A DNA stretch of 64,000 nucleotides from Burkholderiaceae bacterium (GTDB lineage Bacteria > Pseudomonadota > Gammaproteobacteria > Burkholderiales > Burkholderiaceae_D), in the NCBI GenBank assembly GCA_031291325.1, contig JARLJG010000042.1, positions 124,001-188,000 on the forward strand. Direction: 5' to 3'. The notes beneath the pieces are model-generated. The model was not told the origin of the DNA, ran no database searches, and worked only from the letters and a program-made list of their open reading frames with translations. A program made the translations under genes and the position numbers. This document shows, piece by piece, positions 17,641-26,142 of the stretch (positions within the stretch are counted from its first letter, which is position 1; every line of letters starts with the position of its first letter).

Positions 17641-19311
17641 GTGCTTATGCATAGCGTGCTTGCCAAGAACGCGTTGGTGGTGGACGACGGCCCAGTCGAA
17701 CGGCTGACCGGCAAATCGATGCTTGAGAAAATGGGGTTCGCCGTGACGCCCGCCGCCAGCGGCGAAGAGGCTTTGCACTTGCTCGCCGAATCGAATTTCG
17801 ACCTCGTGTTGTGCGATATTTCGATGCCAGGCATGGATGGCCTGGAACTGCTCGACGCGACCCGCGCGCACGAACCGCCGCAGTTGTTCATCATGTCGAC
17901 TACCCACAACGACGCCGACCACGTGATGGCGTCGCTGCGGCGCGGCGCCTACGGCTATCTGACCAAACCGCTGAGTTTTGCTGTGCTGCGCAGCACCGTC
18001 AACGAAGCGCTGGAAAAGTATGCCGGCGAACAAAATTTTGCGTCGCGCGCCGGCCAAATTGCCGGTCGCGACACGCTCACCGGCTTGATCGACAAAGACG
18101 AGTTCTTGCGCCAGATCAAGGAGCGCGTCGGCGCAGCATCGACCCATCACAATTGTGGCGCGATGCTGCTGGTCAAGATTCGTCGCCTCAACCACATCAA
18201 CCAGGCCTACGGGCGCGTCAATGGCGACAAGATTCTGCGCTTTGCCGCTGCGACCCTGACCGAACTGGTGCGGCAATCGGATTTGTTGGCGCATTTCAGT
18301 GGCGACGTATTCGCCATCTATCTCGACGGCGTGGCGCACGATCAGGTCGAGCAGCGTTCGAGCGCCATTAGCGAACGGCTGGAAAGCGTGAAGACAGTGT
18401 TGAACGGCGATGCGATCAATCTCACGGTGGTGGTCGGCGGCGCCTGCCTGCATCCATCCATGGAGGTCGAAGATCTGCTCAACCGCGCCGATTTTGCGAT
18501 GCATTTGGCGCGCGAACGCAACCGCAGTGGCGTCAAGATTTACAGCGACGCCGACGAGGTGCACAAGGCCGAATTGTCGAATCAATTGAATACGCTTTCG
18601 CTGGTGCATGCGGCACTGGACGATCCGACTAAACTCACTATGCATTACCAGCCGATCGTCATTCTGGGCGATGGCCGCGTCAGCCACTATGAGGCCTTGT
18701 TGCGCCTGGCGGACGAAGACGGCAAACCCTGCAATACCGGGGAGTTGGTCAAGACGTGCGAAGTATTCGGATTGATCGGCCGACTCGACTATGCGGTCGT
18801 CGACGCCTGCTTCGCGGAGATGCACAAGTTGCCCGAAGGCGCAGGCGTGGCCATCAACCTGTCGGGCAAGTCGATCGGCGACCTGGCACTGTTGCGTTTC
18901 ATCGAAACGCAGATCGCGCACTGGCAGATCGATCCGGCGCGGCTGATTTTCGAACTGACCGAAACCGCCGCATTCTTCAATCTGGACGAAGTGCGACACT
19001 TCGTCAGCCGCATCAAGAGCCTGGGCTGCCGTTTCGCGCTGGACGATTTCGGCGTCGGTTTTTCCTCTTTTTACTACATCAAGGAACTGGAATTCGATTA
19101 CCTGAAACTGGATGGCTCGTTCATCGCCAACTTGCCGCGCAATCGCAACGATCAGGTTTTCGTGCGCGCAATGGTCGAGATTTCAAAGGTATTCGGCATG
19201 CATGTGATCGCCGAATGGGTGGAGGACTGCGAAACCGCCGACTTGCTGCGCGAGTATGGCGTGACGTACGGGCAGGGCTATCACTTCGGCAAGCCGGCGG
19301 CGCTGCTTTAG
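17641..19311 (+). CDS. Response regulator with degenerate GGDEF and intact EAL domain (c-di-GMP phosphodiesterase)
   Basis: A 556-residue signalling protein. Residues about 8-125 form a receiver domain (VVDDGP acidic pocket; phospho-acceptor Asp about 59 in LCDISMPGMDG; switch Thr in MSTTHND; Lys in YLTKPL). Residues about 140-300 are a GGDEF fold in which the signature is SGDVF (residues 220-224), so cyclase activity is unlikely. Residues about 315-550 are an EAL domain with EALLR (351-355), INLSGKSIGD, ELTETAAFF (438 onward), DDFGVGFSS (468-476) and KLDGSF, all consistent with an active phosphodiesterase degrading c-di-GMP. GTG 17641 is preferred: AGGAG lies 7 bases upstream, while ATG 17647 would be 13 bases away. 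The cognate kinase is not nearby. Confidence 0.92.
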   Translation: MLMHSVLAKNALVVDDGPVERLTGKSMLEKMGFAVTPAASGEEALHLLAESNFDLVLCDISMPGMDGLELLDATRAHEPPQLFIMSTTHNDADHVMASLRRGAYGYLTKPLSFAVLRSTVNEALEKYAGEQNFASRAGQIAGRDTLTGLIDKDEFLRQIKERVGAASTHHNCGAMLLVKIRRLNHINQAYGRVNGDKILRFAAATLTELVRQSDLLAHFSGDVFAIYLDGVAHDQVEQRSSAISERLESVKTVLNGDAINLTVVVGGACLHPSMEVEDLLNRADFAMHLARERNRSGVKIYSDADEVHKAELSNQLNTLSLVHAALDDPTKLTMHYQPIVILGDGRVSHYEALLRLADEDGKPCNTGELVKTCEVFGLIGRLDYAVVDACFAEMHKLPEGAGVAINLSGKSIGDLALLRFIETQIAHWQIDPARLIFELTETAAFFNLDEVRHFVSRIKSLGCRFALDDFGVGFSSFYYIKELEFDYLKLDGSFIANLPRNRNDQVFVRAMVEISKVFGMHVIAEWVEDCETADLLREYGVTYGQGYHFGKPAALL

Positions 19312-19315
19312 GCAA

Positions 19316-19349
19316 GCGCGTTCGTCAAGACACTTCTCGGCGAACGCGC
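19316..19349. terminator. Bidirectional terminator hairpin between convergent genes
   Basis: A perfect 9-bp inverted repeat (GCGCGTTCG at 19316-19324, CGAACGCGC at 19341-19349) with a 16-base loop fills the 44-base gap between the convergent EAL-protein and RND-permease genes. It lacks a U-run; the assignment rests on stem and position. Confidence 0.55.
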
Positions 19350-19355
19350 CGGATT

Positions 19356-22300
19356 TCAGACTACATCAGCGTTGCTGCCCGCGAGCGACTTGTCGCGATG
19401 CCCGATCCACAATGCCGTGCGGAAGAAAAAACGCAAGAACGTCAACATCAGCAATGCCTCTCCCAAAGTCAATGCAAAGGCGATATAGGGATTCCAGCGT
19501 ATCGCTCGTTGCCGGTACTTGACGCGCGCATGATCCCATTTGGTTTCCACGATATCGTAAAAGGTCGGAACCACCAGCAAGGTCAGCAGGGTGGCGGTGA
19601 TGGTTCCGCCGATGATGGCAACGGCCATCGGCCGGTAGAATTCGCCGCCTTCACCGACGCCAATAGCCACCGGCGTCATGCCGGCGATCAGGGCAAAGGT
19701 CGTCATCAAAATCGGTCGCAAGCGCTGGCGTCCTGCAAACATCAACGCATCCTCGCGTGCATAGCCTTCTGCTTCTCGTTTGCGCGCGCAATCGAGCAAC
19801 AGTATCGCGTTTTTCGCCACCAGACCCATCAACATGATGACGCCGATCAAGCTCATCAGATTCATCGTTCCCTTGGTCGCCAGCAAACTAAGTACGACTC
19901 CGATCAGTGACAAGGGAAGAGATGAAATAACCGGCAAGGGCGCCGTAAAGGAACTGAACTGAATTACCAGAACCAGATACATCAAGCCGATACCCATAAT
20001 CAGCGCGAGTCCCATCTCGGAAAATACTTCCTGCTGGTCGGCTGAATCGCCGCCGAGTTCGGTCCCAAAGCCTGGCGGGAAATCGATTGCCTTGGCAAGC
20101 TTCAGCGCGTCACTGGTCACTTCACCGGCGGAGCGGCCCTGCGCATTCGCCGATACGGTGACCGTGCGCTTGCCGTTTTGGTGTTGCACTTCCGATGGCC
20201 CTTTCCCCATTGAAATGGATGCAATTTGATCGAGCGGCACCATGACGTTGCTGCCGGCCACCGCGATAGGCAAGTGTTCTATGTCTTCGGCGTTGACCCG
20301 ATCGTCGGGGCTGAGGCGTACCGCGACATCGCGTGACTCTCCGGTCGGATCGACCCAATCGCCAACTTCGACGCCGGCGAAGGCGACCCGCAAGGATTGA
20401 GCGACGTCGGCAGCCGAGATACCGAGCGAATTGGCCAGGCCACGGTTCAATTCAATCTTCAATTCGTCCTTCGGATCCTGTTCCGACAAGCCAACATCGA
20501 CGGCGCCAGGGATTTGCCGGAACTTTTCCATGAAGTCGCTGGTGATAGCCATCAGCCGTCGCGAATCGGGACCTGAAAAGTGAATTTGGACTGGTTTTTG
20601 TGTGCCGTTGCCCAAGTCGTCCAAAACGACGTATTCGGCGCCAACCAAGCGCGCCAACGACTTGCGCAATTCGGCTGCAATTTCAATGGCAGAACGTTTG
20701 CGCGTAGAACTCTTTCCGAGATCGACATACACGCGCCCCCCAGCGGGCGTGACATTGCTATTGGTGGCCTTGGTTTCCGGCAAGCTGCGGGCCATTTCGG
20801 CTGCGCGCTTTACCTTCAGTAGCGCGTAGTCGATGCTGGAACCGGATGGCGTGCGGATTTCGATGGCAATTGTACCGAGATCCGATTTCGGGACGAATTC
20901 AGATCCACCCACAAAAATCTGCAACAAAATAGCCCCGGCAAAACTCAAGATCGCAATAGCCACCATCCATTTGCGATGATGCAAGGCCCATGCGATCACG
21001 TTGCCATAACGGTCCGCTTGATGGTCGAACCATGAATTGAACTGCGCGAGAACGCGCGATAATCCGCGCTTCGGTTGCTGGTGGCGTCCGACCGGATCGC
21101 CCCAATATGCCGACAACATTGGATCCAGCGTAAAGGAAATGAACAAGCTGACGATGACCGATCCGGCAACCGTCAGGGCGAATGGTCGAAACCATTCGCC
21201 AGTGATGCCTGACATGAACGCAACAGGAATAAATACCGCGATAATGGAGAAGGTCGTCGCCGCGACCGCCATACCGATTTCCTTGGTTCCGAGGCTGGCA
21301 GCCGTGCGCCGATCGGCTCCGCGCTCCATGTGGCGCACGATGTTTTCGCGCACGACGATGGCGTCGTCGATCAACACCCCGATCGCCAGCGACAGTCCCA
21401 GCAAAGTCATGAAATTCAATGTAAATCCGCACAGCCACACCGCAATGAATGCGGCAATCACGGAGGTCGGCAAACTCAACGCCGTGATCAGCGTCGACCG
21501 CCAGGAGTTCAGGAACACATAGACGACAAAAATCGTCAATCCCGCGCCGAAGATCAAGCCATGCGTCACATTGTGCAGGCTATCTTCAGCTTCCTTGCCG
21601 CCATCTTCAGTCACGTCCAATTTTGTGCCGGCCGGCAGCGTCTTATTGAGCTCTTCGACGAGATCGCGCACTTTGTTGGCTACCGTCACAGTGCTGGCGT
21701 CGCGCGAACGAATGACCGAAAGGCCGACATTCGGTTGACCGTTGTGCTGACTGTAGGTCGACGACTCTGCAAAACCGTCCACCGTCGATCCCAACTGTCC
21801 CAAGCGAACGATTTCGTTACCGTTGCGCTTGACGACGATGCCTTCGAATTCAGCGGGCGACTCGATTCGTCCTACCAGCCGTATGCTCTGTTCGTCCACG
21901 GCGCCGTGAATTTTGCCGACAGGGGCGGTGGTGTTCTGATTGCGCAGCGCATTGACAACATCGGTTACCGAGACGTTAAATTCGCGCAATTTCTCCGCTC
22001 GAAGCAATACGCTCAGTTCGCGCTTTAGCGCGCCGTTGACGTTGACAACTGCGACGCCGTCAAGCGCACGAAATTTGTCGGCCAGTTGGTCTTCCGCCAA
22101 ACGCGATATTTCTGCATGTGTTTGCTTGGTGGAAGACAAGGATATCTGCATGATAGGATCGGCAGAAATATCGATCCGCTGCAATACCGGCTCGCGCATC
22201 TCAAGCGGCAGCTTGTACCGAACCGATGCAATCGCATTGCGAATTTCATCGGACGCTTCAATCATATTCTTCTTGAAGTTGAATTCAATCACGATAGAAG

Positions 22301-22565
22301 CGTCACCTTCTTTTGCCGTTGAACGTATGCGGTGCACTCCGGTGATGCTTTGCAGGGATTTTTCAAGCCGATTGATGATTTCGCGTTCGACGGTATCCGG
22401 CGATGCGCCTGGGTACGGAATGTCGATGACAATCAATGGAATCTGCACATCCGGGTTTTGATTGACCTTCAGATTTTTAAGCGCCAGCAAGCCCATGCAC
22501 ATCAACGCGATGATGATGACGATCATCGCGATCGGACGCTTGATGCTAAAGTCGGATAAGAACAT
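19356..22565 (-). CDS. RND multidrug efflux permease (HAE1 family)
   Basis: A 1069-residue inner-membrane pump subunit of the AcrB/MdtB/MexF superfamily. It begins MFLSDFSIKRPIAMIVIIIAL (TM1, FxxFSI(K/R)RP signature), has two large periplasmic loops, and in TM4 carries the proton-relay pair within SLAIGVLIDDAIVVREN. The halves show the usual internal duplication, with the second set of helices starting around residue 880 (EMGLALIMGIGLMYLVLVIQFSSF). Length is normal for the family. It works as a trimer with the adaptor encoded immediately upstream; no outer-membrane TolC-type gene is present in the window, so the channel must be supplied elsewhere. Substrates (drugs, solvents, organic acids) cannot be predicted. 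Confidence 0.95.
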   Translation of the reverse strand: MFLSDFSIKRPIAMIVIIIALMCMGLLALKNLKVNQNPDVQIPLIVIDIPYPGASPDTVEREIINRLEKSLQSITGVHRIRSTAKEGDASIVIEFNFKKNMIEASDEIRNAIASVRYKLPLEMREPVLQRIDISADPIMQISLSSTKQTHAEISRLAEDQLADKFRALDGVAVVNVNGALKRELSVLLRAEKLREFNVSVTDVVNALRNQNTTAPVGKIHGAVDEQSIRLVGRIESPAEFEGIVVKRNGNEIVRLGQLGSTVDGFAESSTYSQHNGQPNVGLSVIRSRDASTVTVANKVRDLVEELNKTLPAGTKLDVTEDGGKEAEDSLHNVTHGLIFGAGLTIFVVYVFLNSWRSTLITALSLPTSVIAAFIAVWLCGFTLNFMTLLGLSLAIGVLIDDAIVVRENIVRHMERGADRRTAASLGTKEIGMAVAATTFSIIAVFIPVAFMSGITGEWFRPFALTVAGSVIVSLFISFTLDPMLSAYWGDPVGRHQQPKRGLSRVLAQFNSWFDHQADRYGNVIAWALHHRKWMVAIAILSFAGAILLQIFVGGSEFVPKSDLGTIAIEIRTPSGSSIDYALLKVKRAAEMARSLPETKATNSNVTPAGGRVYVDLGKSSTRKRSAIEIAAELRKSLARLVGAEYVVLDDLGNGTQKPVQIHFSGPDSRRLMAITSDFMEKFRQIPGAVDVGLSEQDPKDELKIELNRGLANSLGISAADVAQSLRVAFAGVEVGDWVDPTGESRDVAVRLSPDDRVNAEDIEHLPIAVAGSNVMVPLDQIASISMGKGPSEVQHQNGKRTVTVSANAQGRSAGEVTSDALKLAKAIDFPPGFGTELGGDSADQQEVFSEMGLALIMGIGLMYLVLVIQFSSFTAPLPVISSLPLSLIGVVLSLLATKGTMNLMSLIGVIMLMGLVAKNAILLLDCARKREAEGYAREDALMFAGRQRLRPILMTTFALIAGMTPVAIGVGEGGEFYRPMAVAIIGGTITATLLTLLVVPTFYDIVETKWDHARVKYRQRAIRWNPYIAFALTLGEALLMLTFLRFFFRTALWIGHRDKSLAGSNADVV

Positions 22566-23699
22566 TCAGATCCCCTTTTTCTCGGTGGCCGTCGACGCCA
22601 TTTTTTCCACCTTGGCGCCATCCTTCAAGTTCGACTGCGGGTTGCGCACCACTTGATCGCCGTCGGCCAGACCGCTGCGAATCGCGTAGTCGCCACGGCG
22701 CGTATCGCGTTCGCCGAGTTCGATGGGGATTTTTTTCAATACGCTGCCTTGCACGCGCCACGCAAAAGCATGGTCGCCGTTGCGCACCAGCGCTACAGCC
22801 GGCAGCATCAGCGCGGCCGAACTGCTGGTTTCGATGCGCCCTTCGGCGTACAGTCCAGAGACGCTCGGCACGGTCTTTTCGACGAAATTGACCAGCACTT
22901 CCACTTGCCGGGTGGTGGGATCGGCCGCCGCATCGATGCGCTTGACGACTCCGGAGAAATCCTGCTGGCCGTAGCCGTTGACGCGGAAGCTGACGTTTTG
23001 ACCGAGCTTGACGGTGCTGATCTTGTCGGCCGAGACGAAGCCGTCAAAGCGCACGCTGGCGGGGTCGATCACCTTGATCAACTCCTTGCCGATGGCGGCG
23101 GTGTCGCCGATCGATGCCTTGCGTTCGCTGACTACGCCATCGAACGGCGCGCGAATTTCCGTGCGTTGCAATTGTTGACGTGCCGACACCACGCGGCTTT
23201 CTGCGCCGGCCTTGTCGCTTTGCGCGTTATTGCGGCGAATTTCCGCATCTTCCAGCTGCTGCGCCGACGCCATGCCCGAGCCGCGCAAGGTTTGCAGGCG
23301 CCGGAACTGTCTTTCGGCCTGGTCGAGCGCTTGCGAGGCGGCGCGCGCGGCGGCTTCCGAGGAGGTCAACGCATCGCGGATGGCAGTATCGTCCAAACGC
23401 ATCAGCAATTCGCCACGGCGCACCGTTTCGCCGTTTTCTTTCAGCACCTGCAGCACCACCGCCGAAACTTCGGCCCGCAAATCGGCGCGCCGTTCGGGCT
23501 GGATCGAGCCGGTGATGACAGTTCCCGCAGCCAGGGAGCCGTTATGAACGGTCAGCAAGTCTTCCGCCGCGATCAGGATGGGTGCGTCCTGCGCGGGATT
23601 GTCAGCGGCTCTGGCGACGTTGCCGGCAGAGTCGGCGCTTTTTTGACACGCAGCAAGTGACACGGCAAGGATGAAAACGATGAAACTTTCGCGCAACAT
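22566..23699 (-). CDS. RND efflux periplasmic adaptor (membrane fusion protein)
   Basis: A 377-residue lipoprotein adaptor. The signal ends L-A-A-C (Cys18) for inner-membrane lipid anchoring. A lipoyl-like half (ADLRAEVSAVVLQVLKENGETVRRGELLMRLDD), a coiled-coil hairpin (about residues 105-180, rich in Ala, Gln, Glu and Arg), the second lipoyl half (RTEIRAPFDGVVSERKASIGDTA), a beta-barrel and a membrane-proximal domain follow in the standard order. The stop codon abuts the start of the permease gene, so the two are co-translated. It links the RND pump to an outer-membrane channel. A MarR-like regulator gene lies about 460 bases upstream in the same orientation and might control the pump, but that is inference. 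Confidence 0.94.
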   Translation of the reverse strand: MLRESFIVFILAVSLAACQKSADSAGNVARAADNPAQDAPILIAAEDLLTVHNGSLAAGTVITGSIQPERRADLRAEVSAVVLQVLKENGETVRRGELLMRLDDTAIRDALTSSEAAARAASQALDQAERQFRRLQTLRGSGMASAQQLEDAEIRRNNAQSDKAGAESRVVSARQQLQRTEIRAPFDGVVSERKASIGDTAAIGKELIKVIDPASVRFDGFVSADKISTVKLGQNVSFRVNGYGQQDFSGVVKRIDAAADPTTRQVEVLVNFVEKTVPSVSGLYAEGRIETSSSAALMLPAVALVRNGDHAFAWRVQGSVLKKIPIELGERDTRRGDYAIRSGLADGDQVVRNPQSNLKDGAKVEKMASTATEKKGI

Positions 23700-24162
23700 A
23701 GGCGTGACCTCCGGGTTTGATGGTTCTTGCTATCTACATATAGCGGTGCGTCGAAAGTCGAAGCATATCGCCAAATTAACTCTTGTCGCGTCCAAAAAAA
23801 GAACGTGGCTGGTGGCCATACGGTCAAAACTCGCACATCGGGGAATATTATCCCTTTATTCGCGCACGCCTTCAGCTCGGCCCAAGACGACAACGCTTGT
23901 AGGCGAGGCAAGTGTTTTTTGTTGAAGAGAAGAATCGATGAAATTTAGGTAACGATCAAACCCTTTGCGATGAACGGCAAAGTTCGGGCGATAGAACGTA
24001 TATTGATGCGACGATCGGCGTGCGCCGATTTGCCGTCGTCACAAGCGAAGCTGCGTGTGGCGAAAAAACTTGAGCCCGCTGCTGCAGGCATAGGTGGGAG
24101 GCAATCGGGTGGAGTCGCGGATCGGCGGTCTCGCAGAAAAAACCAAACCGGGCTGGGAACCC
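23700..24162. other. Intergenic region upstream of the efflux operon
   Basis: About 460 bases between the MarR-like gene and the efflux adaptor, both on the minus strand. It must hold the efflux promoter near 23700-23850, where the sequence is AT-rich. A short palindrome ATCGGC(GTGC)GCCGAT at 24014-24029 could be an operator or a weak terminator of the MarR-like gene. No coding frame is convincing. Confidence 0.45.
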
Positions 24163-24576
24163 CTAATTGGGACGCTCCGCTCCGAAGGTATTGCTGCTGG
24201 TGGCTATCAGTGCGGAATATCGTTGAAAAATCCGGTTTACGCGAGGACTCAGCTTCAGTTCGACATTTCGTTTATCCGCGTCCGAACGCGCCTGCAGGAC
24301 GATGCCCAGGCGTTTTAGCCGCGCCAAACGGCGCTCCAGCGTGGCCACCGATCCTATATCGAACGATAGCATTTGCTTTAGCGTGAGCGGTACGCCACGC
24401 TCCTGATGCAAGCCGATCAAACTCACCATATCGAGATCCTCGATGGTGTGCACGAATGGCAGGTGGCGTCGCTCGAAGGTTCGGAGCTGGTGCAGGTACT
24501 CGAAAATTTGCATATCGCGCTTTGTCCAACAAAAATCGTTCTCATGACGACCTTGCAGCCCTTTTGGCTGAACCAT
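24163..24576 (-). CDS. MarR-like winged-helix transcriptional regulator
   Basis: A 137-residue protein. After a helical N-terminus (RDMQIFEYLHQLRTFERRHLPFVHTIEDLDMVSLIGLH) comes a winged helix: LTLKQMLSFDIGSVATLERRLARLKRLGIVLQARSDADKRNVELKLSP, where SVATLERRLARLKRLG is the recognition helix and the D-A-D-K-R-N segment is the wing seen in MarR proteins (DxRxxxxxLT). A final helix could support dimerisation. It is shorter than typical MarR (about 150) and the N-terminal dimerisation helix is less clear. ATG 24576 has only a weak ribosome binding site; ATG at residue 22 is possible. A FNR-type palindrome lies about 150 bases upstream of its start. Possible control of the downstream efflux operon is inferred from position only. 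Confidence 0.72.
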   Translation of the reverse strand: MVQPKGLQGRHENDFCWTKRDMQIFEYLHQLRTFERRHLPFVHTIEDLDMVSLIGLHQERGVPLTLKQMLSFDIGSVATLERRLARLKRLGIVLQARSDADKRNVELKLSPRVNRIFQRYSALIATSSNTFGAERPN

Positions 24577-25049
24577 TCTTGCTTCGGCTCCGCGGACTCA
24601 TGGGACAAGGTCTTCAAAACCAAATCGGCCTCAATGCGACATTGTTTCCAATGAGAAATTTTAAGGGGTGGTCTGCCTGCAGTTTTGCTAATTTATTGTG
24701 ACATCCTGTCGGTTTTGCCAGTTGACTTACATCAAATTAGTTGTGTATTTATGCAATGATCAAACATCATTTCGATGTGCTTGTGTTGACGGCATCCCCT
24801 AAAGAGGGGTCACGTCATCTGGGCGGGGGGAAATATGTGGAAATGCAGCGGTGCGCACTCGCGCCGTCGATGTCGGTTGCACCAAAAATTTTGGGGGCGT
24901 CGACAAGGAGGCTCAAGCCAGAAATGCCGCTCGCAGAGCGGAATCCACTGGTTCGCCGCGCGGCGAACGCCGGACAGCAAAACCAGAAAAATCGGCGCTT
25001 AGGCCAAGTTTTGCGTTGCGATCCTGATCGCGCCTTCAGTATCGATAAG
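24577..25049. other. Non-coding gap with FNR-like box and several hairpins
   Basis: A 473-base gap with no convincing gene. It holds a FNR/Anr-type palindrome (24722-24735) and three small perfect inverted repeats: CCCCT/AGGGG at 24796-24809, CCGCTC/GAGCGG at 24927-24941 and an 18-base palindrome at 24951-24968 (GTTCGCCGC mirrored). A plus-strand reading frame starting near 24741 runs into the opposite-strand protease gene and has atypical composition, so it is not called. Confidence 0.5.
24722..24735. promoter_or_regulatory. FNR/Anr-type binding site candidate
   Basis: TTGAC-TTAC-ATCAA matches the FNR/Anr consensus TTGAT-N4-ATCAA at nine of ten informative positions. It lies about 146 bases upstream of the MarR-like start on the minus strand. 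Whether it controls that gene, or a transcript in the gap to its right, is not determinable from sequence. Confidence 0.45.
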
Positions 25050-25811
25050 CTATCTGGACAAAATCATTTGTCCATTCGATTCGGTAATATTGAAACGTTT
25101 GAGAACGCTCATCCCGATCAACGTCGGCGTTTTTTCGCTAATGGATATCTCGACATTGTCCAACACAATATCGCCGATCCGGACACTGGGGACCATCTTG
25201 TTAAAAGTTGTGATGTTGCCGTTTGCAGTGACGGCACCGGCCACTTTGCTTCCTTCGGCAGTGATTCCCATAGAGTTTGCGGTCGCTTGCGAGAGCGCTA
25301 ATAACGATGCGCCGGTATCGATCATACCGATGACTTCGACGCCGTTAATCGAGACGCCGATGTGAAAATGCCCATGCGAATCGGCATTCAATGTCAGCAC
25401 TTGCGGGCCGCTGGAGGCGATATAGCAATTCGAGCCGATGCATTCCGGGCCGGCAGCCAGTTGGTTCAAACGATTTTGGTCCGCCACCCATTTTTGCGCG
25501 ACCTCATCGCCGCCGCTTGCCGCACGCCGGTACCACCCAGCCGCTTTTTCAAGACATTTGCTGACCAGGTAACCTCCCTCATAGCTGACCGCCAGATTGC
25601 GCTGTTCGAGCGCGTTGCCTCGCTTGGCGGCTGCCAGCATTCGTGAAAATTCCATAGACGGCTTCGACAGCGGATAAGTGGAAGAGTAGTCGGTGGGCGA
25701 CGCGTAGGTTTCAACGCCGCATTCGCCGGCGACCGAGCAAACCGAAAATGCGGCGCCAATGCCCAGCAAAAATGCCAATACAAGATTGCGCCCGGGATTT
25801 TCGAATTTCAT
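25050..25811 (-). CDS. Exported retropepsin-like aspartic protease with Sel1-like region
   Basis: A 253-residue protein. A Sec signal (hydrophobic residues about 10-27, ending SVAGE) is followed by a helical region with Sel1/TPR-like character (AAKRGNALEQRNLAVSYEGGYLVSKCLEKAAGWYRRAASGGDEVAQKWVADQ) and then a clan AA protease domain: HIGVSINGVEVIGMIDTGASLLALS contains the catalytic D-T-G-A-S, followed by the flap strands and LIGMSVLKRFNI near the C-terminus. This matches the bacterial TIGR02281/retropepsin-like group, which acts as a homodimer. Four Cys in the helical part may form disulfides. ATG 25811 is chosen over GTG 25820 because GAGGTG lies 6 bases before it. It is divergent from the nitrate operon; the target is unknown. 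Confidence 0.85.
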   Translation of the reverse strand: MKFENPGRNLVLAFLLGIGAAFSVCSVAGECGVETYASPTDYSSTYPLSKPSMEFSRMLAAAKRGNALEQRNLAVSYEGGYLVSKCLEKAAGWYRRAASGGDEVAQKWVADQNRLNQLAAGPECIGSNCYIASSGPQVLTLNADSHGHFHIGVSINGVEVIGMIDTGASLLALSQATANSMGITAEGSKVAGAVTANGNITTFNKMVPSVRIGDIVLDNVEISISEKTPTLIGMSVLKRFNITESNGQMILSR

Positions 25812-25966
25812 CTGTGTCACCTCTGTATGATTTCTTCAATGTTAGCCGATACTCAGCGCAGACCATCCGCCGGTCGTACATTTTCCGTCAAGACCCTGAT
25901 TCGGGCAAGGAATCCCTGCAAGAGGCGAATTACCGAAACACCGCAATAGTGCAGATTCTTCCATTT

Positions 25967-25983
25967 TGCACTCAAATGGCGCT
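25967..25983 (+). promoter_or_regulatory. NtrC-like enhancer site
   Basis: TGCACTCAAATGGCGCT matches the enterobacterial NtrC consensus TGCACCAAAATGGTGCA at 13 of 17 positions, including TGCAC and ATGG. Its centre is about 98 bases upstream of the predicted start of the sigma54 promoter, a usual distance for NtrC enhancers. Binding is inferred. Confidence 0.5.
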
Positions 25984-26046
25984 TTGCAATATGCAACTTG
26001 CCACATATTCACCAAGGAATGTGAGGCTTTCCGCCATTCATCGCTC

Positions 26047-26062
26047 TGGCATATATGTTGCA
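26047..26062 (+). promoter_or_regulatory. Sigma54 (-24/-12) promoter of the nitrate operon
   Basis: TGGCATATATGTTGCA fits the sigma54 consensus TGGCAYRNNNNTTGCW at every fixed position, with GG at 26048-26049 and GC at 26060-26061 separated by ten bases. It sits 13 bases before the first leader hairpin and implies RpoN-dependent, activator-driven transcription. Confidence 0.8.
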
Positions 26063-26074
26063 TAGCATTTGGCG

Positions 26075-26133
26075 TCAGCGCAAAGAAGCGTTGAACTCGA
26101 ATGCACAGTGCGATGCCAACGGCGGCAGCGCGC
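26075..26133 (+). promoter_or_regulatory. Dual-hexaloop ANTAR-type leader RNA (NasT target)
   Basis: Two stem-loops with six-base loops. P1 (26075-26094): stem TCAGCGC/GCGTTGA, 7 bp with one G-U, loop AAAGAA. P2 (26108-26133): stem of 10 positions GTGCGATGCC/GGCAGCGCGC with a single A-G mismatch, loop AACGGC. Both loops have A at position 1 and G at position 4, the pattern described for RNA targets of ANTAR-domain antiterminators. They are 13 bases apart and directly precede a terminator. The ANTAR protein NasT is encoded at 33812. Confidence 0.8.
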
Positions 26134-26142
26134 GAAATGGAC

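Noticed and set aside
24741-25301. Plus-strand reading frame of 186 codons in and beyond the gap before the retropepsin gene
   Set aside because: It overlaps the 3' half of a well-supported minus-strand protease gene, has no ribosome binding site, and its product has no domain-like composition.
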